Shown piece after piece: positions 50,447 through 59,756 of a stretch of 64,000 bases of DNA; the stretch's first letter is position 1, and every line of letters begins with the position of its first letter. The notes under the pieces were generated by a model that searched no databases, was not told the DNA's origin, and saw only the letters and a program-made list of their open reading frames with translations. Source of the DNA: Cytobacillus firmus DS1 (GTDB lineage Bacteria > Bacillota > Bacilli > Bacillales > Cytobacillaceae); NCBI RefSeq assembly GCF_000565285.1, contig NZ_APVL01000007.1:62001-126000 (forward strand), in the 5' to 3' direction. Position numbers and translations under genes: made by a program.

Positions 50447-51192
50447 TATAATGACACCCCAATCTCATTCATAAAAGCAAATTGCCCCTGGTAGGCTTTG
50501 GAGATTACTTCCGGTTTAAACACTTCTTCAACAGTTCCGAAGCTGATCAATTCCTTATTTAACAGGATTAACTGATTGAAATAATCGTTGGCCTTACTTA
50601 AGTCATGATGTACGACAATCACCGTTTTTCCCTGTCTGCACAGCTCCTTCAGAATGTTCACAATCGTTTCCTCACTCGATACATCAACCCCGACAAACGG
50701 TTCATCCAGGAAAAACAGATCCGCTTTCTGGGCAAGGGCTCTCGCCAGAAAAACTCTCTGCTGCTGGCCGCCTGACAGTTCACCAATCTGTCTTTTGCTG
50801 AATTCCTGCATGCCGACTCGCTGAAGGCATTCCATGGCCCATTCTTTATCCTTCTTCTTTGGACGGCGGAACAGTTTTAAATGAGGGTAGGTCCCGATAA
50901 GAACCGCATCAAGCACCGTGATTGGAAAATCCCAGTCTATGTCATTCCGCTGCGGGACATAGGCTATGCTTTTGCGCACTTCAGTGATGGGTTTTCCCAG
51001 CACCTTTACTGCACCTTTATCCTTTGGTATGAGATTCAGCATGGCTTTTAGGAAGGTTGATTTGCCTGCGCCATTCGGGCCGATAATGCCCACCAGATTC
51101 CCGGTATTCACCGATAGGCTGACCCCCGTGACCGCTTCATTTCCAAAATAGGAGACATGCAAATCCTGTATGGAGATAGCTGGATCCTTCAT
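50446..51192 (-). CDS. Metal ABC transporter ATP-binding protein (Mn/Zn type)
   Basis: 248 aa. Walker A GPNGAGKST, Q-loop YVPQRNDIDWDFP (the PQR-x3-D motif of metal importers), signature LSGGQQQRVFLARAL, Walker B DLFFLDEPFVGVD and switch His VVHHDLS. First gene of the operon; ATG after AAGGAGGAT. An MntR-type box lies in its promoter, 90 bases upstream. Confidence 0.93.
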   Translation of the reverse strand: MKDPAISIQDLHVSYFGNEAVTGVSLSVNTGNLVGIIGPNGAGKSTFLKAMLNLIPKDKGAVKVLGKPITEVRKSIAYVPQRNDIDWDFPITVLDAVLIGTYPHLKLFRRPKKKDKEWAMECLQRVGMQEFSKRQIGELSGGQQQRVFLARALAQKADLFFLDEPFVGVDVSSEETIVNILKELCRQGKTVIVVHHDLSKANDYFNQLILLNKELISFGTVEEVFKPEVISKAYQGQFAFMNEIGVSL

Positions 51193-51293
51193 TTTTTATC
51201 CTCCTTTATTTTCCAAGTTTAAATGGATTCAAATTAATTGTTTTTATACAATTTAAATTCACGTGGACAAGATTAATGGACTTATTAAAAAGT

Positions 51294-51309
51294 TTTGCCT
51301 TAATGCAAA
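51294..51309 (-). promoter_or_regulatory. MntR-type operator of the metal importer operon
   Basis: TTTGC-ATTAAG-GCAAA (minus strand), an inverted repeat immediately after the -10 box. It resembles the TTTGC...TTAA...CAAA operators reported for manganese importers of Bacillus. Confidence 0.72.
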
Positions 51310-51336
51310 TTATATGCGAATGATAAACAATGTCAA
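51309..51336 (-). promoter_or_regulatory. SigA-type promoter of the metal importer operon
   Basis: TTGACA at 51336-51331, 16-bp spacer, TATAAT at 51314-51309. Confidence 0.82.
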
Positions 51337-51530
51337 CACAAAAAAATTATTTTTACTGAAAGTTTATTGTTGGCATTAAAATAGCTGAATTATGATATAA
51401 GGCTCTGGCATTCAACTTGTTTAATGGTAAAATTAGGTGAGTAACGGAAAAATTAGATTGTAAATTTGTAAATATATGAAACTTTTTACCCTTTTTGATC
51501 GTTTAATTAGTAGAAGGCGGGATAGGTTTT

Positions 51531-52109
51531 ATGATCGAAGATGTCTGGTCCGCTCTGATCGTTATGGCCTTTTCTTACGCATTGGGCAGCATAACTGGAG
51601 CTTATTATGTGGTTAAATATTTGGCTAAAGAGGATATAAGGTATATAGGGAGCGGGAATGCAGGGGCTACCAATGCCGGAAGAGCATTCGGGAAGACTGG
51701 TTTTTTTCTGACCATAGCAGTTGATGCGGGAAAGACATGGGGAGCTTTATATGCAGCTGGACTCTTGTTTGAAGGTGATGGTGTATTTATTCTTAGCGCT
51801 GTTTGCGTGCTCTTAGGCCATCTTTTTCCAATTCAACTGGGGTTACATGGCGGAAAAGGAGTGGTTGTCTATCTGGCTTCTGCCTTGTATCTGGAGCCCC
51901 TAACGATAGCAATCATGGCCATAACAATGGGAATCATGTTTGCATCTTTTCGGAAGTATACATTATCGGGTTTTATCTCGATGGCTTCAATTCCCATAAC
52001 AGCCTCTGTGATTGGGGATTCATTCATTATTGCGCCTGGCCTGCTGCTGATGCTTATCATCGTCCTAATTTCCCACACAAACTTCATCATGCCTAAACAT
52101 AGGAGGTAA
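51531..52109 (+). CDS. plsY: PlsY-family glycerol-3-phosphate acyltransferase
   Basis: 192-aa membrane enzyme that moves an acyl group from acyl-phosphate to glycerol-3-phosphate, the first step to phosphatidic acid. All three active-site motifs show: ALGSITGAYYV, GSGNAGATNAGR and GHLFPIQLGLHGGKGV. Probably a second copy besides the housekeeping gene (YneS in B. subtilis), because it lies in an operon with an acyltransferase-aminotransferase fusion and an LtaS-like gene. ATG after AAGGCGGGAT, four bases before the next gene. Confidence 0.88.
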   Translation: MIEDVWSALIVMAFSYALGSITGAYYVVKYLAKEDIRYIGSGNAGATNAGRAFGKTGFFLTIAVDAGKTWGALYAAGLLFEGDGVFILSAVCVLLGHLFPIQLGLHGGKGVVVYLASALYLEPLTIAIMAITMGIMFASFRKYTLSGFISMASIPITASVIGDSFIIAPGLLLMLIIVLISHTNFIMPKHRR

Positions 52110-52112
52110 ACT

Positions 52113-53723
52113 ATGAATATTATCTGTAAAATCGCAGCCGAACCTGATGAATTTGACCAAATTCATCAGCTGAACTATCAGACATTTGTGGAAGAAATTC
52201 CTCAGCATAAACAAAATGAAGATCAGCATTTAATTGATAGATTTCATGAAGAAAATACATATGTTATTGCCAAGGCTGGCGGGGAAGTAGCTGGAATGAT
52301 AGCCATTCGTGCGAAAAGGCCATTTTCGCTTGATTACAAACTTCCTAATCTCGAAGACTATTTGCCTGATAAGGGTAAATTTTGTGAAATTCGCTTGCTG
52401 TCAGTCAAAAAAGAGTATCGCAGCACCCGTGTTTTTTATCAGCTTTGTGAAAAGCTTGTAGAGCATTGCCTCGAAAAAAATTACACGATGGCGCTGATAT
52501 CTGGTACGGTCAGACAGCTGAAATTGTATAAGAGGATGGGGTTTCTGCCTTTTGGTCCTCTGACAGGAGAGGAAGGAGCCCAGTTTCAGCCCATGTATCT
52601 GACAAAAAAGAATTTCGAACGCTCAACGAAAGCCTTTGAACGCTTAATGGCCAGAAATTCAGCACCCGCCGGGCAGCATTCTTTTTTGCCGGGGCCAGTC
52701 CCTATTCATGAGAATGTGAAAAACGCTTTTGCCATAGAAGCCGTATCTCATCGCAATGATGATTTTATCAACGGCTTGAAAGAGCTGCGTTCTCAATTAT
52801 GCAGGATGACAGGTGCCTCCTATGCGCAAGTTATTGTCGGGACGGGAACCCTTTCCAACGACCTTGTGGCTGCCCAGCTGAAAAGCATGGAGGGGAATGG
52901 GCTGATCCTGGCCAATGGTGAATTTGGCTATCGTCTCATTGATCATGCCAGAAGATTTCAGTTATCTTTTCAGACGATTGAAAAACCCTGGAATGAACCG
53001 ATCCTGCATGAGGAAATAGCATACATGCTGGCAGAAAATCCTTCTATAAAATGGGTATGGACTGTCCATTGTGAAACCTCAACCGGGTATTTATTTGATA
53101 TCAGCGCAATTCAGGAGCTGTGTGCAAATCATGGTGCAGAGCTTTGCGTTGATGCATGCAGTACAGCAGGGATCGTTCCGCTAAACCTTAAGAATATTCA
53201 TATGGCATCGTCCGTGAGCGGAAAAGGATTTGGCTCGTACCCGGGTCTTGCGATCGTGTTTCATAGAGACAGAATTAAAGGTAACAGCAGTGTTCCAAGA
53301 TATCTGGATTTAAAGATGTATGAGGACAATGAAAGCATCCCATACACCCATTCTTCCAATTTGGTCAACGCCTTAAAAGAGAGTATAAAGCTGATAGATT
53401 TTGAGAAAATAAAACGATTGTCCTTAAAAGTAAGGGGAATGCTTGCGGAAAAGGGTTTTTTCGTTCTGGGCGGGGAAGGTTATTCGCCGGGCATCCTTAC
53501 TGTCAATTTGCCGGAGGGCATTTCGAGCAGGGAATTTGGCGACTTATGCAAACAGAAAGGAATTCTTCTAAGCTATGAAAGCGGGTATCTGCTTGATAGA
53601 AATTGGGTTCAGGTGGCTCTGATGGGTGCGCAGGAAGAAAAGAAGGTCATGCTTTCTATCGAAATGATGGCACGTATTTTCGAAAAACAATATGAAAAGC
53701 GGTATGATTATGAAGTTATTTAA
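52113..53723 (+). CDS. Fusion of acyl-synthase-like GNAT and class V aminotransferase
   Basis: 536 aa. Residues about 1-175 are a GNAT fold of the LuxI/FeeM (N-acyl synthase) kind: CEIRLLSVKKEYRSTRVFYQL and RMGFLPFGP. Residues about 190-530 are a PLP class V aminotransferase of the serine-glyoxylate/alanine-glyoxylate type: FLPGPVPIHENV, then HCETSTGYLFD, the cofactor Asp in CVDACSTAG and PLP Lys in SVSGKGFGSYPG. One chain could thus make an amine and acylate it. Between plsY and LtaS-like genes with 3-base and overlapping junctions, so a lipid or cell-surface product is suggested; the reaction is not known to me. Confidence 0.83.
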   Translation: MNIICKIAAEPDEFDQIHQLNYQTFVEEIPQHKQNEDQHLIDRFHEENTYVIAKAGGEVAGMIAIRAKRPFSLDYKLPNLEDYLPDKGKFCEIRLLSVKKEYRSTRVFYQLCEKLVEHCLEKNYTMALISGTVRQLKLYKRMGFLPFGPLTGEEGAQFQPMYLTKKNFERSTKAFERLMARNSAPAGQHSFLPGPVPIHENVKNAFAIEAVSHRNDDFINGLKELRSQLCRMTGASYAQVIVGTGTLSNDLVAAQLKSMEGNGLILANGEFGYRLIDHARRFQLSFQTIEKPWNEPILHEEIAYMLAENPSIKWVWTVHCETSTGYLFDISAIQELCANHGAELCVDACSTAGIVPLNLKNIHMASSVSGKGFGSYPGLAIVFHRDRIKGNSSVPRYLDLKMYEDNESIPYTHSSNLVNALKESIKLIDFEKIKRLSLKVRGMLAEKGFFVLGGEGYSPGILTVNLPEGISSREFGDLCKQKGILLSYESGYLLDRNWVQVALMGAQEEKKVMLSIEMMARIFEKQYEKRYDYEVI

Positions 53724-55539
53724 TAAGCTTCCACCTATTTGGGCTGCTGTCATACTTTTCTGGATCAAGACGGCTGCTGTATCCTTTATCGGATTCAATT
53801 TGCACCCGGAGAACTGGACTGATATTTTATTTATGCTATTAAGCCCGATTGGGGCCATTATGGTCATTCTCGGAATTCCTTATTATTTTAAGCGAAAGGC
53901 CAAACCGGGAGCTATTTTTGCAGTGATGGCAGTACTGACCGGCATTCTTTTTGGGGACCTTCTTTATTATCGTTTCTATACCGATTTTGTTACCGTTCCG
54001 ATCCTTTTTCAGTTTAAAAATGTCGGAGGGATTGGACCGAGTACTTTTGAATTGATCAGTCCGTGGGATCTTCTGTTATTGGCTGATCTGGTTATTTTCT
54101 GGATTTTCTATTTAAAAAGGAAATCAGCAGGTGAGCACGTTACAAATAAATCAAAAAGAATCTATGGTGCTATCAGTCTGATGTTTGTTCTGATAACCAT
54201 CACCCTCGGCATGGTGAAGGTGCCTCATTTATTTTCGGAATCTTATAATCGACAGCAGCTTGTAAAGCATATCGGCTTGTATCAGTATCATCTTTATGAT
54301 ATTGGCATCGCTGCAGCAAACCCGCTCAACCGCGCTTTTGCCAGTGCAACTGATGCTGAGGCTTCTGCTGAGTATGTCCAATCCCATGAAGATAAGCCAT
54401 CGGATTATTTTGGTGCCGCAAAAGGAATGAATGTCGTTCTGATCAGTATGGAGTCCACACAGAATTTTGTGATCAACCAGAAGGTGAACGGCCAGGAAAT
54501 AACGCCTTTCCTGAATTCACTGATTGAAAACAGCTTTTATTTCAGCCGGGTCTATGATCAGACCGCACAGGGCAAAACATCGGACTCTGAATTCATGGTT
54601 GATACAGGCCTTTATCCGTTGTCCAGCGGCTCGGCATTTGTCCGAAAAACGGAAAACGCTTATCGGAGCCTGCCGCATATATTAGCTGAGAAGGACTATT
54701 ACGCAGCCGTTTTCCATGGGAATGACGCCTCTTTCTGGAATCGGGAGGCCATGTATGATTCTTTAGGGTATAATCGGTATTTTTCAAAAGCTGATTATCT
54801 GGTTACGGATGAGAATTCTGTGAACTACGGGATTAAGGATATCCCATTTTTCAAGCAATCCATTCAGCATCTGGAAGAATTGCAAAAGCCATTCTATGCA
54901 AGGTTTATCACATTAACAAACCATTTCCCGTTTTTGCTGGAGGAGGAAGATCAGTTTATCCCTGAGGCCAAAACGAGTGAAATGGTGGTCAATCGCTATG
55001 TCACAACCGTCAGATACCAGGATGAAGCCATAAAAACCTTCTTCCAGGACTTAAAAAAGAGCGGACTCTATGAAAATACGATGTTCGTATTGTACGGCGA
55101 CCATTATGGCATCTCGGACAAATATGAGCATGGCGTGCTTGAGCTGCTGGGCCAGGAAGATACGATTGTGAACCGCATGCAGCTGCAGAGTGTGCCGCTG
55201 ATTATCCATGTGCCGGGGGTGGAGGGCAAAACGTTCTCGAACCTTGGCGGGGAAATCGATATCAGGGCAACCATTCTTCATTTGCTCGGCATAAGTGCTG
55301 ATGATAATTTCAGCTTTGGGCAGAACCTGTTTACAAGGGATCCCCATCACCCCGTTACCTTCCGTGATGGAAGTTTCATAGCGAAAGACTATTTGTACAA
55401 ATCCGGTAAATGCTTCAATAGTAAATCGGAAGAAGAAGCGGATATTACTGGCTGTGAACCTTTAATGGATATCTCCAGAAAAGAGCTTGGGTTCTCTGAT
55501 GATATTGTACATGGGGATTTAATGCGGTTTATGGAGTAA
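53692..55539 (+). CDS. LtaS-like sulfatase-family membrane synthase
   Basis: About 610 aa. Five N-terminal helices (to about residue 170), then an extracytoplasmic sulfatase-fold domain with the nucleophile Thr in QGKTSDSEF, VFHGNDASFWNR and the metal motif YGDHYG, as in lipoteichoic acid synthases (phosphoglycerol transferases). Starts at ATG 53692, 53704 or 53710 are possible; all overlap the previous gene and none has a strong ribosome site, so coupling is likely. Bacillus species have several LtaS paralogs; this one is linked to PlsY and the fusion enzyme. Confidence 0.88.
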   Translation: MKSGMIMKLFNKLPPIWAAVILFWIKTAAVSFIGFNLHPENWTDILFMLLSPIGAIMVILGIPYYFKRKAKPGAIFAVMAVLTGILFGDLLYYRFYTDFVTVPILFQFKNVGGIGPSTFELISPWDLLLLADLVIFWIFYLKRKSAGEHVTNKSKRIYGAISLMFVLITITLGMVKVPHLFSESYNRQQLVKHIGLYQYHLYDIGIAAANPLNRAFASATDAEASAEYVQSHEDKPSDYFGAAKGMNVVLISMESTQNFVINQKVNGQEITPFLNSLIENSFYFSRVYDQTAQGKTSDSEFMVDTGLYPLSSGSAFVRKTENAYRSLPHILAEKDYYAAVFHGNDASFWNREAMYDSLGYNRYFSKADYLVTDENSVNYGIKDIPFFKQSIQHLEELQKPFYARFITLTNHFPFLLEEEDQFIPEAKTSEMVVNRYVTTVRYQDEAIKTFFQDLKKSGLYENTMFVLYGDHYGISDKYEHGVLELLGQEDTIVNRMQLQSVPLIIHVPGVEGKTFSNLGGEIDIRATILHLLGISADDNFSFGQNLFTRDPHHPVTFRDGSFIAKDYLYKSGKCFNSKSEEEADITGCEPLMDISRKELGFSDDIVHGDLMRFME

Positions 55540-55555
55540 AATTTGGAGGAGAAGC

Positions 55556-55861
55556 ATGGAAGTATTCGGGTTTATATTCTTATGGGGGATACCTTTGCTG
55601 CTGCTTTGGAGCTTTATTTTAACGCTTATCGAAGTTAAGAGAGCAGGCAGCGAAGGACAGTTCCTGGGCAGGACGCTGGCATTTATCGGCGGAATTTATC
55701 ATTACGCCATTTCCTCATTTGCCGCTTGGGTTGGTTTGATTGCTACCGCATTCGGAATTGCAGCCCTGGTGGAGGGGTCAATTTTCGGTGCATTATTCTT
55801 TGGTTTATTCGGTGTTTTTATGGTTTATAACTTTTTTCCGAGATTGAATATGCCGGAATGA
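55556..55861 (+). CDS. Small membrane protein at the end of the plsY-LtaS operon
   Basis: 101 aa with three hydrophobic segments (about 4-24, 40-68, 70-92), no conserved motif that I recognise. ATG after TTGGAGGAG, 16 bases after the LtaS-like stop, so part of that operon and possibly an accessory factor. A terminator follows. Confidence 0.7.
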   Translation: MEVFGFIFLWGIPLLLLWSFILTLIEVKRAGSEGQFLGRTLAFIGGIYHYAISSFAAWVGLIATAFGIAALVEGSIFGALFFGLFGVFMVYNFFPRLNMPE

Positions 55862-55866
55862 GATTG

Positions 55867-55900
55867 AGGTATGTCCTGTAGGGCATGCCTTTTATCTTTT
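55867..55900 (+). terminator. Terminator of the plsY-LtaS operon
   Basis: AGGTATGTCC pairs with GGGCATGCCT with two G-U pairs; TTTTATCTTTTT follows. Confidence 0.78.
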
Positions 55901-55953
55901 TCTAGTAGCAATTTGGTCTTTGGCCAAACATAGAAAGCGGAAAGAGCAAGTCA

Positions 55954-56312
55954 GAGTCTGAACCGGGGGAACATCGGACACAGCAAGCGGGGAATCGTTT
56001 GAGTCAGAACCCGGTGCAACTTCGGACACAGCAAGCGGGGAATCGTTGATTTGAGTCAGAACAGGGGTCAACTTCGGACACAGCAAGCTGAGAACCGTTG
56101 ATTTGAGTCAGAACCCGGTGCAACATCGGACACAGAAAGCGGAAATCCCGAGTTCTGAGTCAGAACCCGGAGCAACTTCGGACACAAAAGGCGAGATTCC
56201 CGTGTCCTGAGTCAGAACCCGGGTCAACATACGACACAGCAAGCGGGGAACCGTTAATTTGAGTCAGTATCCGGAGTAACTTCGGACACAGAAAGCCGGG
56301 AAATAGACAGAC
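55954..56312. repeat. Tandem array, seven copies of a 52-bp unit
   Basis: Unit begins GAGTCAGAACCCGG, continues CAACTTCGGACACAGCAAGC, and ends with a more variable AATCGTTGATTT. Full copies start at 56001, 56053, 56105, 56157, 56209 and 56261, exactly 52 bp apart; the first copy at 55954 is 47 bp. The period is not a multiple of three and frames are broken, so it is not coding. No terminator, promoter or ORF of note in the rest of the 500-bp gap. Confidence 0.92.
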
Positions 56313-56380
56313 ACAGTCCGAACTGGAAGCTTTTGTAAACAACAGACAGGAGTATGAAAGGCTGTACTTTTTTGAACAAT

Positions 56381-56857
56381 TCAGCCTTTATTTAAAATAG
56401 AACGATAAATCTGTTTAATCGTTTCCATGTGCAGCGCTTCATGATAAAAGCCGAATAAAAAAGCCTCCCCGGCTGTATAGAAGGTTATGCCACCGCGGTT
56501 TGTGAAGGGACTTGGAAGTTTTTGATCCATACGCCCATGAAGAAAAGTCTTTATTCTGGGCTTTTGTTCGGTTAGGACAAATGCAATTTCTTTGAAGGAA
56601 GGCGGTGGCTCATTCCAATCGGCAGGCTTAGTTCCAGCGCCAAATAACCTTTCATAGTTCATCGGGACGTTCATTGTTTCACCCGATATTCCAAAGACAA
56701 GCTTTTCCTGAACAAATGCAATATGCCCGAAGTTCCAGCGGATACTATTGTTAAACCCTTCCGGTATGATATCAGCCATATCTTCAGGAATCCGTTGAAT
56801 CGATTTTTCAGTAATGCCCCGCACTGTCTCCATATGATCAAAAATTTTCTGTTCCAA
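56381..56857 (-). CDS. DinB family protein
   Basis: 158-aa four-helix bundle of the DinB/YfiT superfamily, which includes metal-dependent thiol (bacillithiol) S-transferases. Likely metal His residues are in WNFGHIAFVQE and FYHEALHME. TTG 56857 is eight bases after GGAGGG; GTG 56866 overlaps that site. Stand-alone gene. The substrate is unknown. Confidence 0.82.
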   Translation of the reverse strand: MEQKIFDHMETVRGITEKSIQRIPEDMADIIPEGFNNSIRWNFGHIAFVQEKLVFGISGETMNVPMNYERLFGAGTKPADWNEPPPSFKEIAFVLTEQKPRIKTFLHGRMDQKLPSPFTNRGGITFYTAGEAFLFGFYHEALHMETIKQIYRSILNKG

Positions 56858-57075
56858 AATTCTCACCCTCCATAATCATACTCATTGGATAAACTTCTAG
56901 GGATTCACTTCATTTTCCTACATCTATATTTATTATTATCTAAAAGAGCCATGAATGAAAATTATTAACCTTAAGTCTCAAGTCCTATAAGCATATACAG
57001 CGCAGGCTTCTTAATCTAAAGACCGTGCTTCTTTATTATAAAAATATAATCATATTTTTGATAAGGAGATACGTT

Positions 57076-57684
57076 ATGTCTAATCAAAAAATCTATATAC
57101 TCCTTACGGATACCGGAACATTATTTACCCGGCTTATTAAACTTTACACAAAAAAGCCGTATAATCATGCTTCTATCTCCCTTGATCCTGAGTTAAAAGA
57201 AGTTTACAGTTTTGGCAGAAAAACGGCGAAAAACCCATTTATCGGCGGTTTTGTTCAAGAAAATATCCGAGGAGAACATTTTAGCAGCTCAAGATGTACA
57301 GTCATTAGCTGTTCTGTTACAGAAGAACAGCACAACAAGCTTAAAGCTTTCATAAATAAGATAGAATCAGAAAAACAACATTACGGCTATAATCTGCTTG
57401 GGCTATTTGCGATTATGTTTAATAAACCACTTTCAAGAGACAATGCTTTTTTCTGCTCTCAATTTGTAGCTACTGTCTTACAGAAGTGCCAGATTGTCCA
57501 TTTTACTAAACCTCCCGCGCTGGTTATACCGCATGAGTTTCTGGAAATGGAAGATTTCCATGTTGATTTTCAGGGTAACCTGAAAGATTATTTTCAGAAT
57601 ATAGACAGCCGGAATATAGAAATGAACACATTTATTTCATCTCATGACCAGGAACAGTGTGGACAATCAATGGCAATTTCCTAA
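57076..57684 (+). CDS. Papain-like (YiiX/NlpC-P60 superfamily) cysteine peptidase-like protein
   Basis: 202 aa. The order His (KPYNHASISLD, about residue 30) then Cys (AFFCSQFVATVL, about residue 130) is the circularly permuted NlpC/P60 arrangement of YiiX-like proteins, which act on amide or ester bonds of lipids or peptides. ATG 57076 after AAGGAGAT; the in-frame upstream start at 57025 has no ribosome site. No signal peptide, so probably cytoplasmic. The C-terminal 30 residues are low-complexity. Confidence 0.78.
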   Translation: MSNQKIYILLTDTGTLFTRLIKLYTKKPYNHASISLDPELKEVYSFGRKTAKNPFIGGFVQENIRGEHFSSSRCTVISCSVTEEQHNKLKAFINKIESEKQHYGYNLLGLFAIMFNKPLSRDNAFFCSQFVATVLQKCQIVHFTKPPALVIPHEFLEMEDFHVDFQGNLKDYFQNIDSRNIEMNTFISSHDQEQCGQSMAIS

Positions 57685-57694
57685 TGTGCTGCAG

Positions 57695-58573
57695 TCAATT
57701 CCGATTCTTTTTATAAGCTAATGGTGTCATATTCATCGCTTTGCGGAATTTTTCAATAAAATAACTGCTGCTGTTGAAGCCAACTTTATACGCAACCTCA
57801 GTTACATTCGAGCCCGGCTCCTGAAGCAGGGGAAGGCTTTTTTGCAGGCGGTGCTGAATCAGGTAATTAATGGGTGTGGTTCTTAGAATCTTTTTAAAGT
57901 ATCGGCAGCATTCAGAATTGCTCAGTCTGCCGGCTTTGGCAATACATTTTAGGGTGACTTTTTCAGCATAATGCTCATGGATCCAATTCAGCATTTCTTT
58001 CATCCGCATGTGTTTTTCAACCTCAGTCTGGCTGTATTCCAGCTGGAATCCGTTCCTGATTAACTGCTGCCAAATGAATGTGAGCAGACGGGCTATATCA
58101 ATCTCATAAAATGGTGAATTCTCATGAATTAATTTCCTGACATCCAGGATGCTGTCTGAAATATTTTTCCCCCATTCCTCACGTACGTCCAAAATGATGT
58201 ATGGAAGATTTGTTGCTGAAATATACGGAGAAATATAGCTGCTGTATAGTTCCTGGGGAAGCAGAAAATGAGGGGAGACATTTAAGCATATGTAAACGCA
58301 ATCTCCGCTGATATCTTCGGCTGAATGAAGGCACCCGCTATTGATGAAAAGGCAGTCTCCTTCTTTCATCGCAAATTTCTCCTCATTTACTTGAACCATG
58401 GCTTCGCCTTTAAGTGTCAGGATAAATTGAATTTCTTCATGCCAATGCAAAGGGATTTTGCCTTGGATATTATCTGCAATCTTCGTTTCGTAGCAGGCGA
58501 CAGGCATCACCACCGTCCTGTGGCTCGTCAATTCCTTCAGGCTTTCATCCACTTTAAAATCTTTAATCTGCAA
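57695..58573 (-). CDS. AraC family transcriptional regulator with cupin domain
   Basis: 292 aa. N-terminal cupin ligand domain ([31 protein letters not shown]) and C-terminal double HTH (about 195-290: [20 protein letters not shown] and [20 protein letters not shown]). Divergent from an EamA transporter about 105 bases away, which is the probable target. TTG 58573 is eight bases after GAGG; GTG 58582 lies within that site. The ligand is unknown. Confidence 0.9.
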   Translation of the reverse strand: MQIKDFKVDESLKELTSHRTVVMPVACYETKIADNIQGKIPLHWHEEIQFILTLKGEAMVQVNEEKFAMKEGDCLFINSGCLHSAEDISGDCVYICLNVSPHFLLPQELYSSYISPYISATNLPYIILDVREEWGKNISDSILDVRKLIHENSPFYEIDIARLLTFIWQQLIRNGFQLEYSQTEVEKHMRMKEMLNWIHEHYAEKVTLKCIAKAGRLSNSECCRYFKKILRTTPINYLIQHRLQKSLPLLQEPGSNVTEVAYKVGFNSSSYFIEKFRKAMNMTPLAYKKNRN

Positions 58574-58678
58574 AAAAGCCACCTCAATATTGTTATACTT
58601 TTTTATTTTATCCAGCTATTTTTATCACAGAATTTGGTTTATTATAACACTATTATTATATTTAAGGTGGAATCGAAC

Positions 58679-59632
58679 ATGAAAGGACGTTCAAGGAGTA
58701 CGGGTTTATTGCTCGTAATTTTTGGAGCATCATTCTGGGGAGTTGGCGGAACAGTTGCCCAAAAGCTTTTTCAGGAATTTGGAATCTCTGTTGATTGGCT
58801 TGTCACAGCCCGGCTTCTGATCGCGGGTGTTCTTCTTTTGGCTGTTCAGTTTTTGCTGAAAGATCGCTCACAGGTATTTGGGGTCTGGAAGAATAACAGG
58901 GCAGCCATCATGCTCTTGATCTTTGGCCTCGCTGGAATGCTAGCCGTGCAGTACACCTATATGGCATCGATCCATCATGGCAATGCGGCTGTTGCCACAC
59001 TGCTTCAATATCTGGCACCGGCTATGATAATTATTTACCTGGTTTTACGGAGACAAACGGTGTTTTCCAGACAGGATTTTGTAACAGTATCCCTTGCATT
59101 AGCAGGGTGCTTCTTTCTATTGACTAACGGTTCCATTTCTCAGTTATCCGTACCGGCACCTGCAATTGTGTGGGGAGTTCTATCTGGTGTGGCACTCGCT
59201 TTTTATACTTTGTATGCCATTCCGCTGCTGAAGGAGTATGATTCACTTGTCGTGGTTGGATGGGCAATGGTCATTGGCGGATCTGCATTGAGTTTCGTCC
59301 ATCCCCCATGGAAAATGGAGTTTGGCAGCTTAACGGCTGAAGCTTACCTTTATTTGGTCTTTGTTATTATTTTTGGAACAATGCTTGCATTCTGGTTCTA
59401 TATTGAAAGTCTCCAAACGCTGTCTCCAACAGAAACCAGTCTTTTAAGCAGCCTCGAGCCGCTTGCCGCCGTATTTACTACGGTTATCTGGCTGAACGAA
59501 CCATTCGGCATGTTCCAGTGGGCGGGTACTGCCTGTATCTTTGGCATGATTCTGCTGCTGGCCTTGAATAAGAAAAAACCGGAAAAAACCAGTGTTTCTG
59601 CTGAAAATGAAGAACCATTAAGAGTAAGCTGA
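58679..59632 (+). CDS. EamA/DMT family transporter
   Basis: 317-aa inner-membrane carrier with ten helices in two EamA halves ([15 protein letters not shown] in the first; [15 protein letters not shown] and [11 protein letters not shown] in the second), of the RhaT/YwfM-like exporter type. ATG 58679 is eight bases after AAGGTGG; the longer in-frame start at 58325 would run through the AraC gene and the promoter region. Likely controlled by the divergent AraC regulator. Confidence 0.9.
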   Translation: MKGRSRSTGLLLVIFGASFWGVGGTVAQKLFQEFGISVDWLVTARLLIAGVLLLAVQFLLKDRSQVFGVWKNNRAAIMLLIFGLAGMLAVQYTYMASIHHGNAAVATLLQYLAPAMIIIYLVLRRQTVFSRQDFVTVSLALAGCFFLLTNGSISQLSVPAPAIVWGVLSGVALAFYTLYAIPLLKEYDSLVVVGWAMVIGGSALSFVHPPWKMEFGSLTAEAYLYLVFVIIFGTMLAFWFYIESLQTLSPTETSLLSSLEPLAAVFTTVIWLNEPFGMFQWAGTACIFGMILLLALNKKKPEKTSVSAENEEPLRVS

Positions 59633-59633
59633 G

Positions 59634-59664
59634 AGCCAGTCCCTTTCGCGGGGGCTGTTTTTTT
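59634..59664 (+). terminator. Terminator after the EamA gene
   Basis: CAGTCCC pairs with GGGGGCTG around TTTCGC, then seven T. Confidence 0.85.
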
Positions 59665-59756
59665 CTTATTAATTTTGCTCACACTAAGCATTATATTTTC
59701 CTAAATTTATTTCGGTTGTTAAAATAAAATCAATTCTTCATGAAGGAGATTATAAA

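Noticed and set aside
55954-56312. CRISPR array
   Set aside because: The units are contiguous 52-bp tandem copies without unique spacers, and no cas genes are nearby.
55892-56342. Two minus-strand ORFs across the 52-bp repeats
   Set aside because: They exist only because of the repeat; the period is not a multiple of three, there is no ribosome site and the translations differ between units.
58325-58678. 118-residue N-terminal extension of the EamA transporter
   Set aside because: It runs antisense through the AraC gene and the promoter region, while ATG 58679 has a good ribosome site and fits the family.
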